Shown: in pieces, positions 1 to 5,020 of the stretch
Numbering within the stretch: position 1 is the first letter of the stretch
Layout of the letters: the number at the start of each line of letters is the position of its first letter
From: Planctomycetota bacterium
GTDB lineage: Bacteria; Planctomycetota; Phycisphaerae; FEN-1346; JAACEH01
Reading direction: 5' to 3'
Assembly: GCA_016935955.1 (NCBI GenBank)
Contig: JAFGPY010000310.1
Location: 1-5,020, forward strand
Length of the DNA: 5,020 bases
The notes under the pieces: generated by a model
Databases searched by the model: none
What the model was told of the DNA's origin: nothing
The model's input: only the letters and a program-made list of their open reading frames with translations
Program-made: the position numbers and the translations under genes

Positions 1-501
1 GACCTGGCCACGATCTGCCGCCGCGCGGCCCAGTTGCTCGAACTCGACGTGACGGCCGACGCCCTGGGCGAGATCACCCGCCGCAGCCGCGGCACGCCGC
101 GAATCGCCAACCGCCTGATGCGTCGCGTCCGCGACTTCGCCCAGGTCCGAGCCGACGGCAAGGCCGATCTTGGCGTGGTGGGCCAGGCCCTGGAGATGGA
201 AGGCATCGACGGTCACGGGCTCGACGACCTGGACCGGCGGTTCCTGTCGACCATCGTGGACTACTACCACGGCGGCCCCGTGGGCATCGAAGCCCTTGCG
301 GCCACGCTGAATGAAGAGGTCGACACGCTGGTCGACATGGTGGAACCGTACCTGCTGAAGGAAGGCCTGGTCGGCCGCACGCGCCAGGGCCGCATCGCCA
401 TGGACCGCGCCTTCGAGGTGCTCGGCAAGAAAGCCCCTCGCCGCCGCGCTGCCCCCGCCGACGAGCCGGACCTGTTCACGGAAGACGATCCGCAGGGATA
501 G
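1..501 (+). CDS. ruvB: Holliday junction branch-migration ATPase RuvB, C-terminal part (5' end outside window)
   Basis: RuvB is the hexameric AAA+ motor that, with RuvA, drives branch migration of Holliday junctions in recombination and repair. The reading frame is open from base 1, so the gene begins upstream; 166 codons are visible, about half of a usual RuvB of roughly 335-350 residues. The Walker A and B motifs lie outside the window. Visible are the small AAA+ lid with the sensor-2 region (RGTPRIANRLMRRVRDFA, bases 88-141) and the C-terminal winged-helix DNA-binding domain, including GGPVG (about bases 271-285) and EPYLLKEGLVGRTRQGR (about bases 343-393). These follow the E. coli RuvB order closely. 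After the winged helix comes a tail of about 24 residues: basic (KKAPRRRAA), then acidic, ending DEPDLFTEDDPQG. The identification is very secure. An internal TTG at base 34 is in frame but is not a real start, since homology continues to base 1. Confidence 0.97.
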   Translation, partial: DLATICRRAAQLLELDVTADALGEITRRSRGTPRIANRLMRRVRDFAQVRADGKADLGVVGQALEMEGIDGHGLDDLDRRFLSTIVDYYHGGPVGIEALAATLNEEVDTLVDMVEPYLLKEGLVGRTRQGRIAMDRAFEVLGKKAPRRRAAPADEPDLFTEDDPQG

Positions 502-570
502 CCACGTCGCTGGCTTCAACGTGGATGCGTTGACGACACCGCGAATTGCCGGCACCTGAGGCCCGGATAC

Positions 571-1704
571 ATGAAAATGCTGCTCGCCTGCCGTAGGGCT
601 CTTCTGGCTTACATAGCCGTGGCGATCGCCATTCCTGCAGGAACCGCCACGTGGATCATGCCAACCCATGCCGGTCTGCTGCTTGTTCTCGGCATACTCG
701 TATCTTCTACGTGCGGCTGTGTTTCGCTGTGGGTACTCGTGCGATCCTACCGAGGTATGGGCAGCACGCGTAAGCCCCGCATGTTGTTGTTGGCGTTGCT
801 GCCCTTGGCAACATCCAACGGGATCGTCGTCTGGGCACTATGGCCATTCCTTTTGCGTCTGTTTGCCTCTACGTCGCAGATCGTCAAGGAGTGGCGCGCC
901 GTGGAAACATGTCTGCTGCATAGTGGCGGCCTGTTCATCGCTTTTCAACTGACCGTCACGGTCTTGACGACCGCTGTGGTGTGTTTGTTGGGCGAGGTAA
1001 CGGCACGTTGGGCGCACAGGAAACGATACGCAGACAACGCGTCCAGATGCCTATGGGGCGGTTTCTTCGTGCTCTGTTGCCTAGTCGGTCCGGCCATGAC
1101 GTTCGGCGGGCTCGAAATGGCCAGACGAATGGGCATGATGATCTTCGTGACCGCGTATCACGAATCGATGCTTGACAAAGCCCCTGAGTGCCTGAGACCC
1201 GGGATTCCGTCGCAGTGTTGGTGGAGTACCATCTCGTCGTTGCCTGAACCGGGATGCAGGGACGATCAGGGGTATATGTTCTGTGTAGCGTGGCAGGACG
1301 ATGGCCCATTTGACTTAGCGATGCTCGGACGTACGTTCAGAGACTATAATATGGAGTTCGGACGCGTACTTTATGCGGAAGAACTCTGGTTAAGATGCCA
1401 CGGATGGGACGACATACGCAGGTGGGACAGCGACGGGAGCAGGGAAGTACGGGTCACGTTTGGTCCGTTCTGCCGTATTCTGTATAACTCTCTATCACAT
1501 GACGCCACAGAAGGTCTTCCTGAGAAACGGTACAAGCTGATGCAAGCCCCCGTCTTGGACAGGCGGAGTGTATTATGGGGTTGGCAGGAAAGCGGCCCCC
1601 GCGTGTCCTTCACAATTCCTCCCGAACCAGATGCGTGGGGAATGGTGCCCAACACTTTCGTAACGGCCTATGATGGTCCAGCGATTCTGAACGGCCAAGA
1701 ATGA
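571..1704 (+). CDS. Hypothetical multi-pass membrane protein with Cys/Trp-rich C-terminal domain
   Basis: I do not recognise this 377-residue protein and assign no function. The N-terminal half has five hydrophobic stretches, at about residues 10-30, 34-57, 71-97, 118-141 and 160-182. Positive charges cluster at the N-terminus (MKMLLACRR), in loop 58-70 (RSYRGMGSTRKPR) and in loop 142-159 (ARWAHRKRY). By the positive-inside rule the N-terminus is cytoplasmic and the roughly 190-residue C-terminal domain faces outside. That domain holds six cysteines (207, 216, 229, 238, 276, 301) and nine tryptophans, which would fit disulfide bonding outside the cytoplasm; this is inference. The start is ATG 571, with GAGG at 558-561 nine bases upstream; ATG 577 is an alternative. 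It sits 69 bases after ruvB and 141 before the decarboxylase, with no clear operon partner. Sampled lines give about 47-58% GC, clearly below its neighbours, and codon use is less GC-biased, suggesting transfer or relaxed selection. The frame is intact and long, so it is probably expressed. Confidence 0.8.
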   Translation: MKMLLACRRALLAYIAVAIAIPAGTATWIMPTHAGLLLVLGILVSSTCGCVSLWVLVRSYRGMGSTRKPRMLLLALLPLATSNGIVVWALWPFLLRLFASTSQIVKEWRAVETCLLHSGGLFIAFQLTVTVLTTAVVCLLGEVTARWAHRKRYADNASRCLWGGFFVLCCLVGPAMTFGGLEMARRMGMMIFVTAYHESMLDKAPECLRPGIPSQCWWSTISSLPEPGCRDDQGYMFCVAWQDDGPFDLAMLGRTFRDYNMEFGRVLYAEELWLRCHGWDDIRRWDSDGSREVRVTFGPFCRILYNSLSHDATEGLPEKRYKLMQAPVLDRRSVLWGWQESGPRVSFTIPPEPDAWGMVPNTFVTAYDGPAILNGQE

Positions 1705-1785
1705 GGCACCGAGACACGGCGTGACCGAAAAACCTCTCCGACACTAGGATATCTTGCATGAGGGCTACTGCAGAGGCAACGGCTC

Positions 1786-1813
1786 TTGTAATACCTGCCG
1801 GGAGGGCTATAAT
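1786..1813 (+). promoter_or_regulatory. Putative sigma70-type promoter for the UDP-sugar genes
   Basis: A perfect -10 hexamer TATAAT lies at 1808-1813. A 4-of-6 -35 match, TTGTAA, lies at 1786-1791, with a 16-base spacer. Transcription would start near 1820, giving a leader of about 25 bases that contains the ribosome binding site of the decarboxylase gene. A TATAAT is notable in such GC-rich DNA, and it lies in the only gap that precedes the two UDP-sugar genes. An imperfect dyad (AGAG...CTCT, about 1773-1785) lies just upstream of the -35, but it is too weak to call an operator. Confidence 0.6.
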
Positions 1814-1835
1814 CACGCCAACACCTGAAGCTTCT

Positions 1836-1839
1836 GGAG
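1836..1839 (+). promoter_or_regulatory. Ribosome binding site of the UDP-glucuronate decarboxylase gene
   Basis: GGAG ends six bases before ATG 1846, a normal Shine-Dalgarno spacing. It fixes this start, which also puts the Rossmann glycine motif at residues 7-13 as expected for the family. Confidence 0.75.
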
Positions 1840-1845
1840 CACATC

Positions 1846-2784
1846 ATGAATATCATCGTCACCGGCGCCGCCGGGTTTCTCGGGTCGCATCTGGTCGACC
1901 GACTGCTGGCCGATGGCCATACCGTGATCGGGCTTGACAATCTGTGCACGGGCAACATGGCCAACCTCCAGCACGTGCGCTGCCACGAACGGTTCACGTT
2001 TCACGAGGTGGACATTTGCGACGGGTTCACGCTCGAGGGGCCGGTGGACCGCATCTACAATATGGCCTCTCCTGCCTCGCCGATCGGCTACCACCGACTG
2101 GGCATCGAGACGCTGGCTGTCGGGTCGCGCGGCGTGGGGGCCATGCTCGAACTGGCTCGGGCCAAAGGCGCCCGGTTCCTCCAGGCATCCACGAGCGAAT
2201 GCTACGGCGATCCGCTGGTGCATCCGCAGACCGAGGACTACTACGGCAACGTCAACCCCGTGGGGCCGCGAAGCGTCTACGACGAGTCGAAGCGTTTCGC
2301 CGAGGCCCTGGTGACGGCGTATCATCGGTACCACAAGACGGACGTGCGGATCGCGCGGATCTTCAACACGTACGGCCCGCGGATGCAACTGGACGACGGC
2401 CGCGTGCTGCCGAACTTCATCAAGCAGGCCCTGCGCGGCGAGCCGCTGACGGTCTTCGGCGACGGGTCGCAGACGCGGAGCTTCTGCTACGTGTCGGACC
2501 TTGTGGAAGGCCTCGTGCGGCTCATGGAGCGGCACGTCGGCCCCCTGCCCGTGAACATCGGCAACCCGGACGAGATTACCGTGTCGGAGTTCGCCCGCGA
2601 GGTCCTGGCCCTGACCGGTTCGACCTCGAAGCTGGAGTTTCACGAGTTGCCGAAAGACGATCCGCTGAAGCGACGGCCGGACATCTCGCGGGCCCGACGG
2701 CTGCTGGACTGGAAGCCGACGGTCCCGCGGCGTGAAGGGTTGCGGCTGACGCTGGAGTACTTCAAGTCGATTGTCGGCGGGTAG
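1846..2784 (+). CDS. uxs: UDP-glucuronate decarboxylase (UDP-xylose synthase), extended SDR family
   Basis: This 312-residue protein is predicted to convert UDP-glucuronate to UDP-xylose in the cytoplasm, using bound NAD in an oxidation, decarboxylation and reduction cycle. The N-terminal Rossmann fold shows [10 protein letters not shown] (residues 6-15) and Asp31, which should bind the adenosine ribose of NAD. Active-site features are Ser117-Glu118 in STSECYGDP, and Tyr145/Lys149 of the YxxxK pair in YDESKR. Hallmarks separating UXS from dTDP-glucose dehydratases and GalE are MASPASP (73-79), [11 protein letters not shown] (132-142), [10 protein letters not shown] (171-180), [19 protein letters not shown] (205-223) and [10 protein letters not shown] (271-280), whose arginines include the expected catalytic Arg. 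Length is that of soluble bacterial UXS, with no membrane anchor and no ArnA-type formyltransferase domain. galE follows on the same strand after 177 bases. UDP-xylose or a derived pentose is probably used in a surface glycan. The UDP-glucose dehydrogenase that would supply its substrate is not in the window. Confidence 0.93.
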   Translation: MNIIVTGAAGFLGSHLVDRLLADGHTVIGLDNLCTGNMANLQHVRCHERFTFHEVDICDGFTLEGPVDRIYNMASPASPIGYHRLGIETLAVGSRGVGAMLELARAKGARFLQASTSECYGDPLVHPQTEDYYGNVNPVGPRSVYDESKRFAEALVTAYHRYHKTDVRIARIFNTYGPRMQLDDGRVLPNFIKQALRGEPLTVFGDGSQTRSFCYVSDLVEGLVRLMERHVGPLPVNIGNPDEITVSEFAREVLALTGSTSKLEFHELPKDDPLKRRPDISRARRLLDWKPTVPRREGLRLTLEYFKSIVGG

Positions 2785-2840
2785 TGCTTGTGCGAGGCAT
2801 AGTAGTACACGAGCCGTGAAGGGTTTCGTCCTTGAAGATT

Positions 2841-2916
2841 GGGTGCCATGCTTCTCCTTGGAGAAGCATGCGGTGAGTCGCTTTCGGGTGCCCCGGCCGA
2901 GGGCGGCCGGGCTACA
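2841..2916 (+). repeat. Composite palindromic unit 1 (two hairpins plus CTACA) in the uxs-galE gap
   Basis: Hairpin A (2847-2870) is a perfect 24-base palindrome: arm CATGCTTCTCC, loop TT, and the exact complementary arm GGAGAAGCATG. After a 21-base spacer comes hairpin B (2892-2911): arm CCCGGCCG, loop AGGG, arm CGGCCGGG. CTACA follows at once (2912-2916). GGGTGCC occurs as a direct repeat leading into each hairpin (2841-2847 and 2886-2892). No T-tract follows either stem, so this is not a standard intrinsic terminator. If uxs and galE are cotranscribed, both stems lie in the galE leader, ending about 45 bases before its start. Unit 2, after galE, has the same plan. It resembles REP- or MITE-like dispersed palindromic elements; the assignment to a family is inference. 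Confidence 0.7.
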
Positions 2917-2945
2917 CAGACTCTTCCTCGGCCCGCGAACAACAC

Positions 2946-2953
2946 AGAGAGGA
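2946..2953 (+). promoter_or_regulatory. Ribosome binding site that decides the galE start
   Basis: AGAGAGGA ends eight bases before ATG 2962, a strong Shine-Dalgarno at good spacing. An in-frame ATG at 2953 overlaps this site and so is unlikely to be used. The ATG at 2839 would place both hairpins of palindromic unit 1 inside the coding region and add 41 residues with no family counterpart. Confidence 0.8.
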
Positions 2954-2961
2954 TGCAGCGA

Positions 2962-3945
2962 ATGAACGTGTTTGTGGCAGGCGGCGCGGGATACATCGGA
3001 TCGCACACGGTGCGGCTGCTGATGGAAGCCGGGCACGACGTGACAGTCTACGACAACCTGTCGGAAGGCCACGCGGCCGCAGTGCCGGCTGAGATGCTCG
3101 TCCGAGGCGACCTGGCCGACCTCGGCGCCGTGACGGCGGCCATGAAGGCCAAGCGGTTCGACGCCGCGATGCACTTCGCCGCCCACTGCTACGTGGGCGA
3201 GTCCGTGACCGAGCCGCAGAAGTACTACGTCAACAACGTAACCAACGCCCTGAACCTGTTACGGGCGATGCGCGAGGCGGACGTCGGCAAGATCGTCTTC
3301 TCGTCCACGGCGGCCACCTACGGCAACCCGATCGAAACACCGATCACCGAGACGCACCCGCAGAACCCGATCAATCCCTATGGCCGCACGAAGCTGATGT
3401 TCGAGCAGGCCCTGGCCGATTACTCGCGGGCCTACGGCATGGGCTACACGGCCCTGCGGTATTTCAATGCGGCCGGGGCGGCGCCAGACGGCAAGCTGGG
3501 CGAGGACCACGATCCGGAGACGCACCTGATTCCGCTGGTGCTCTATGCGGCCATGGGCAAACGCAAGAAGGTCTCGATCTTCGGCACCGATTACGAGACG
3601 CCCGACGGCACGTGCGTCCGCGATTACATTCACATCTACGACCTGGCACAGGCCCATATCCTGGCCCTGGAGGCTATGAAGCCCGGCGACGGCCGCAAGT
3701 ACAACCTCGGCAACGGCAGCGGGTACTCGGTGCGCGAGGTGATCGAGACGGCGGCGAAGATCGTGGGCAAGGAGATTCCGCATGACGAAGCTCCGCGCCG
3801 GGCCGGCGATCCGGCCGTGCTGGTGGCTTCGAGCGAGAAGATCGTGCGCGAGCTTGGCTGGAAGCCCCAGTTCCCGCACCTGGAGTCGATCATCGAGACC
3901 GCGTGGCGCTGGCACCGCGACCATCCGGACGGGTACGCAGACTGA
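2962..3945 (+). CDS. galE: UDP-glucose 4-epimerase
   Basis: GalE interconverts UDP-glucose and UDP-galactose in the cytoplasm with tightly bound NAD. It serves galactose use (Leloir pathway) and supplies UDP-galactose for glycans. From ATG 2962 the protein has 327 residues, a normal length. Visible are the Rossmann motif GGAGYIGSH (7-15), Asp31 in VYDNLS, HFAAHCYVGESV (71-82), SSTAATYG (114-121), the catalytic pair Tyr140/Lys144 in NPYGRTK, ALRYFNAAGA (164-173), GTCVRDYIHIYDLAQAH (216-232), and the C-terminal RRAGDPAVLVASSEK and HRDHPDGYAD. At the position of E. coli Tyr299, a substrate gatekeeper, I align Leu287, so some activity on N-acetylhexosamine forms is possible; this is inference. 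It lies downstream of uxs with a 177-base gap holding palindromic unit 1, and unit 2 follows its stop within nine bases. No separate promoter was found, so cotranscription with uxs is plausible. Confidence 0.96.
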   Translation: MNVFVAGGAGYIGSHTVRLLMEAGHDVTVYDNLSEGHAAAVPAEMLVRGDLADLGAVTAAMKAKRFDAAMHFAAHCYVGESVTEPQKYYVNNVTNALNLLRAMREADVGKIVFSSTAATYGNPIETPITETHPQNPINPYGRTKLMFEQALADYSRAYGMGYTALRYFNAAGAAPDGKLGEDHDPETHLIPLVLYAAMGKRKKVSIFGTDYETPDGTCVRDYIHIYDLAQAHILALEAMKPGDGRKYNLGNGSGYSVREVIETAAKIVGKEIPHDEAPRRAGDPAVLVASSEKIVRELGWKPQFPHLESIIETAWRWHRDHPDGYAD

Positions 3946-3953
3946 TGGTTCTA

Positions 3954-4023
3954 GGGACCATGGCCACGCAAGCGTGGCCATGCCACCCCGGTTGCAGCGG
4001 GCACGGCAGGCCGTGCCCCTACA
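3954..4023 (+). repeat. Composite palindromic unit 2 (two hairpins plus CTACA) between galE and the convergent peptidase gene
   Basis: Hairpin A (3959-3982) is a perfect 24-base palindrome: arm CATGGCCACGC, loop AA, arm GCGTGGCCATG. After a 16-base spacer comes hairpin B (3999-4018): arm GGGCACGGC, loop AG, arm GCCGTGCCC. CTACA follows at once (4019-4023). The plan, order and orientation match unit 1, with the same 24- and 20-base hairpin lengths, but stem positions 5-10 differ at every base while remaining paired. It begins nine bases after the galE stop and ends 28 bases before the end of the minus-strand peptidase gene. It could act as a bidirectional transcription end or a 3'-end stabiliser for both mRNAs, although no T-tract is seen on either strand. 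Confidence 0.72.
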
Positions 4024-4051
4024 ACACAAGCAGCGCCCCCCTGCTCCGAAT

Positions 4052-5020
4052 CTACTCCGTCCTTCCGCGGGCCACGACCTGGCGCGGGCTGAAGGGCTCC
4101 TTCAGGCCCCACTCCAGAAACGTCTCGATCACCGTGTAGTGAACCTCCAGGGCTTCCTCGAAGGTCCAGTCGGCGATGGCCGATTGCTCGAACGTGACGG
4201 CCATGCCGCCCGAGGCCATGACACACGCCGTGTTGATGCCGATGCCGCCGCGCTGCTCGATCGGGTAGACCGGCGCGGGGCGCAGGCCCTTGGCGTCGAG
4301 GGCGTCGTGAATCCGCTGCTTGTAGGTGTGGATGCGCTGGACGTGCAGCGGATAGGCCAGCAGCGAGGCGCCGAGAATCTGTCCGCCGATTGAGTGCGAG
4401 TGCATGTTGAGGACCAGGTCGGCCTGCTCGTCGGCCACGAGTTTCAGCAGTCCCTGGGCCTCGGGCGTTCGCAGATCGCCGGGGCAGCAATCGTGCTGAA
4501 TGTTGTAGCCGTCGGCGTTCGGATAGCCGCCCGGATGGGCCACGCGGTCCAGCGGCAACGGAGCATGCTCCTTGCATCCCGGGTAACCGATGTCGGTGCC
4601 GTCGGCCCAGTAGCCCTGGCTGGCGCGGCGAAACTGGTCGGCGTCGGCGCCGCGAAGATGATCGGGACTGACCGCGCGGCCGTCCATGTTGACGCACGGC
4701 AGAATGACCAGGCGGTACCGGGCGATTAGGTCGAGAAGTTGCGGCCGCTCGTTACCGCAGAGGTCGTGGCCGGTCTCCAGCAGCGAAAGCATGTTGACGG
4801 CCCCGGCCACGGATTCGGCCTCGGCCCCGTGCACGCCGCACACCAACATGATCACCTGCGGATCGTTCTCGCTCGTGCGGTAGGAGGCCGTGTTGCGACT
4901 GCTGGAGCCGATGCCCCATGTGGCTGTGCCAGGCCGGGCCTGTGGGGGGCCGTAGGACACCGCCCACACGGGGAAGCCGCCCGGGGTGGTAGCCACCTCG
5001 CGCACGTCGCCCTTGGTCGC
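4052..5020 (-). CDS. M14-type zinc carboxypeptidase-like protein (5' end outside window)
   Basis: The frame runs leftward from the right edge to a TAG at 4052-4054, with 322 residues visible. A GTG at 5003-5005 gives a 317-residue form, used for numbering here. The frame stays open upstream and no ribosome site is visible at that GTG, so the true start, and any signal peptide, are probably beyond the edge. The M14 (funnelin) fold is supported by the zinc motif HxxE (His59, Glu62 in GVHGAEAES), NMDGR (106-110), the third zinc ligand His202 in LNMHSHS, and the likely catalytic Glu273 in VTFEQS. Such enzymes remove C-terminal residues from peptides, or act as amidases on murein peptides or amino-acid conjugates; substrate cannot be told here. 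Where classical members have a GxDLNRN-like motif I tentatively align DGYNIQHD (165-172), putting His171 at the usual substrate-carboxylate Arg. It converges on galE with a 106-base gap and shows no link to sugar metabolism. Confidence 0.85.
   Translation of the reverse strand, partial: ATKGDVREVATTPGGFPVWAVSYGPPQARPGTATWGIGSSSRNTASYRTSENDPQVIMLVCGVHGAEAESVAGAVNMLSLLETGHDLCGNERPQLLDLIARYRLVILPCVNMDGRAVSPDHLRGADADQFRRASQGYWADGTDIGYPGCKEHAPLPLDRVAHPGGYPNADGYNIQHDCCPGDLRTPEAQGLLKLVADEQADLVLNMHSHSIGGQILGASLLAYPLHVQRIHTYKQRIHDALDAKGLRPAPVYPIEQRGGIGINTACVMASGGMAVTFEQSAIADWTFEEALEVHYTVIETFLEWGLKEPFSPRQVVARGRTE

Noticed and set aside
502..533. Possible terminator after ruvB: alternative stems CCACGT/ACGTGG (502-507 with 519-524) and TCAACG/CGTTGA (516-533)
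   Set aside because: Both stems are only 6 bp, are mutually exclusive, and have no T-tract. They are not enough for a terminator call.
530..535. TTGACG, a 5-of-6 match to a -35 box before the membrane protein gene
   Set aside because: No acceptable -10 hexamer lies 16-18 bases downstream; the DNA there is GC-rich (around CACCTG).
1773..1785. Imperfect dyad AGAG...CTCT just upstream of the -35 of the uxs promoter
   Set aside because: Only four outer pairs plus a mismatch; too short to support an operator without comparative data.
2839..2961. In-frame N-terminal extension of galE from ATG 2839 (and ATG 2953)
   Set aside because: GalE family proteins begin at the Rossmann strand that starts at 2962. 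The strong AGAGAGGA site at 2946-2953 serves 2962, and the extension would translate palindromic unit 1.
1813..3186. 457-codon minus-strand open frame across uxs and the start of galE
   Set aside because: It is antisense to two confidently identified genes and crosses their intergenic gap. Its Arg/His/Val-rich composition is typical of a shadow frame in GC-rich DNA, with no recognisable domain.
3782..4393. 203-codon plus-strand frame running from inside galE through palindromic unit 2 into the peptidase gene
   Set aside because: It overlaps the end of galE, the palindromes and the antisense of the peptidase. Its composition is not protein-like and there is no ribosome site.
3951..4697. 248-codon minus-strand frame overlapping the M14 peptidase
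   Set aside because: It is a frame-shifted shadow of the peptidase gene: very Arg-rich and without zinc motifs, whereas the true frame carries HxxE and the other ligands.

Overview
The window is a bacterial chromosome segment, GC-rich apart from one gene (sampled 60-base lines give about 60-73% GC in most genes and about 47-58% in the second gene). It holds five protein genes: two cut by the window edges and three complete. No RNA genes, insertion sequences or CRISPR arrays were seen. The protein style, a RuvB with a charged C-terminal tail, an unusual M14 peptidase and many intergenic palindromes suggest a planctomycete-like (PVC) bacterium. That is an impression from sequence style, not a demonstrated taxonomic assignment.

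Layout, left to right. (1) The C-terminal half of RuvB, the Holliday junction branch-migration motor, runs off the left edge and ends at 501. (2) A complete, unrecognised membrane protein (571-1704) of markedly lower GC has five predicted membrane helices and a Cys- and Trp-rich C-terminal domain that is probably extracytoplasmic. (3) A 141-base gap carries a good sigma70-type promoter with a perfect TATAAT and leads into a UDP-glucuronate decarboxylase (1846-2784). (4) A 177-base gap contains a two-hairpin palindromic unit, followed by UDP-glucose 4-epimerase galE (2962-3945). (5) A 106-base gap between convergent genes contains a second unit of the same architecture. (6) An M14-type zinc peptidase on the minus strand (4052 to the right edge) converges on galE.

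The decarboxylase and epimerase point the same way and both act on UDP-sugars: UDP-glucuronate to UDP-xylose, and UDP-glucose to UDP-galactose. They probably supply nucleotide sugars for surface glycans. No UDP-glucose dehydrogenase or glycosyltransferase is in the window. The promoter before the decarboxylase could drive both genes. RuvB, the membrane protein and the peptidase show no functional link to them.

The most notable observation is the pair of composite palindromes beside galE. Each has a 24-base perfect hairpin (11-bp stem bounded by CATG, 2-base loop), a 16-21 base spacer, a 20-base GC-rich hairpin, and then CTACA immediately after. Stem sequences differ between the two copies while pairing is kept, as expected of a dispersed structured (REP/MITE-like) element. 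No complete new defence or mobile system is visible.
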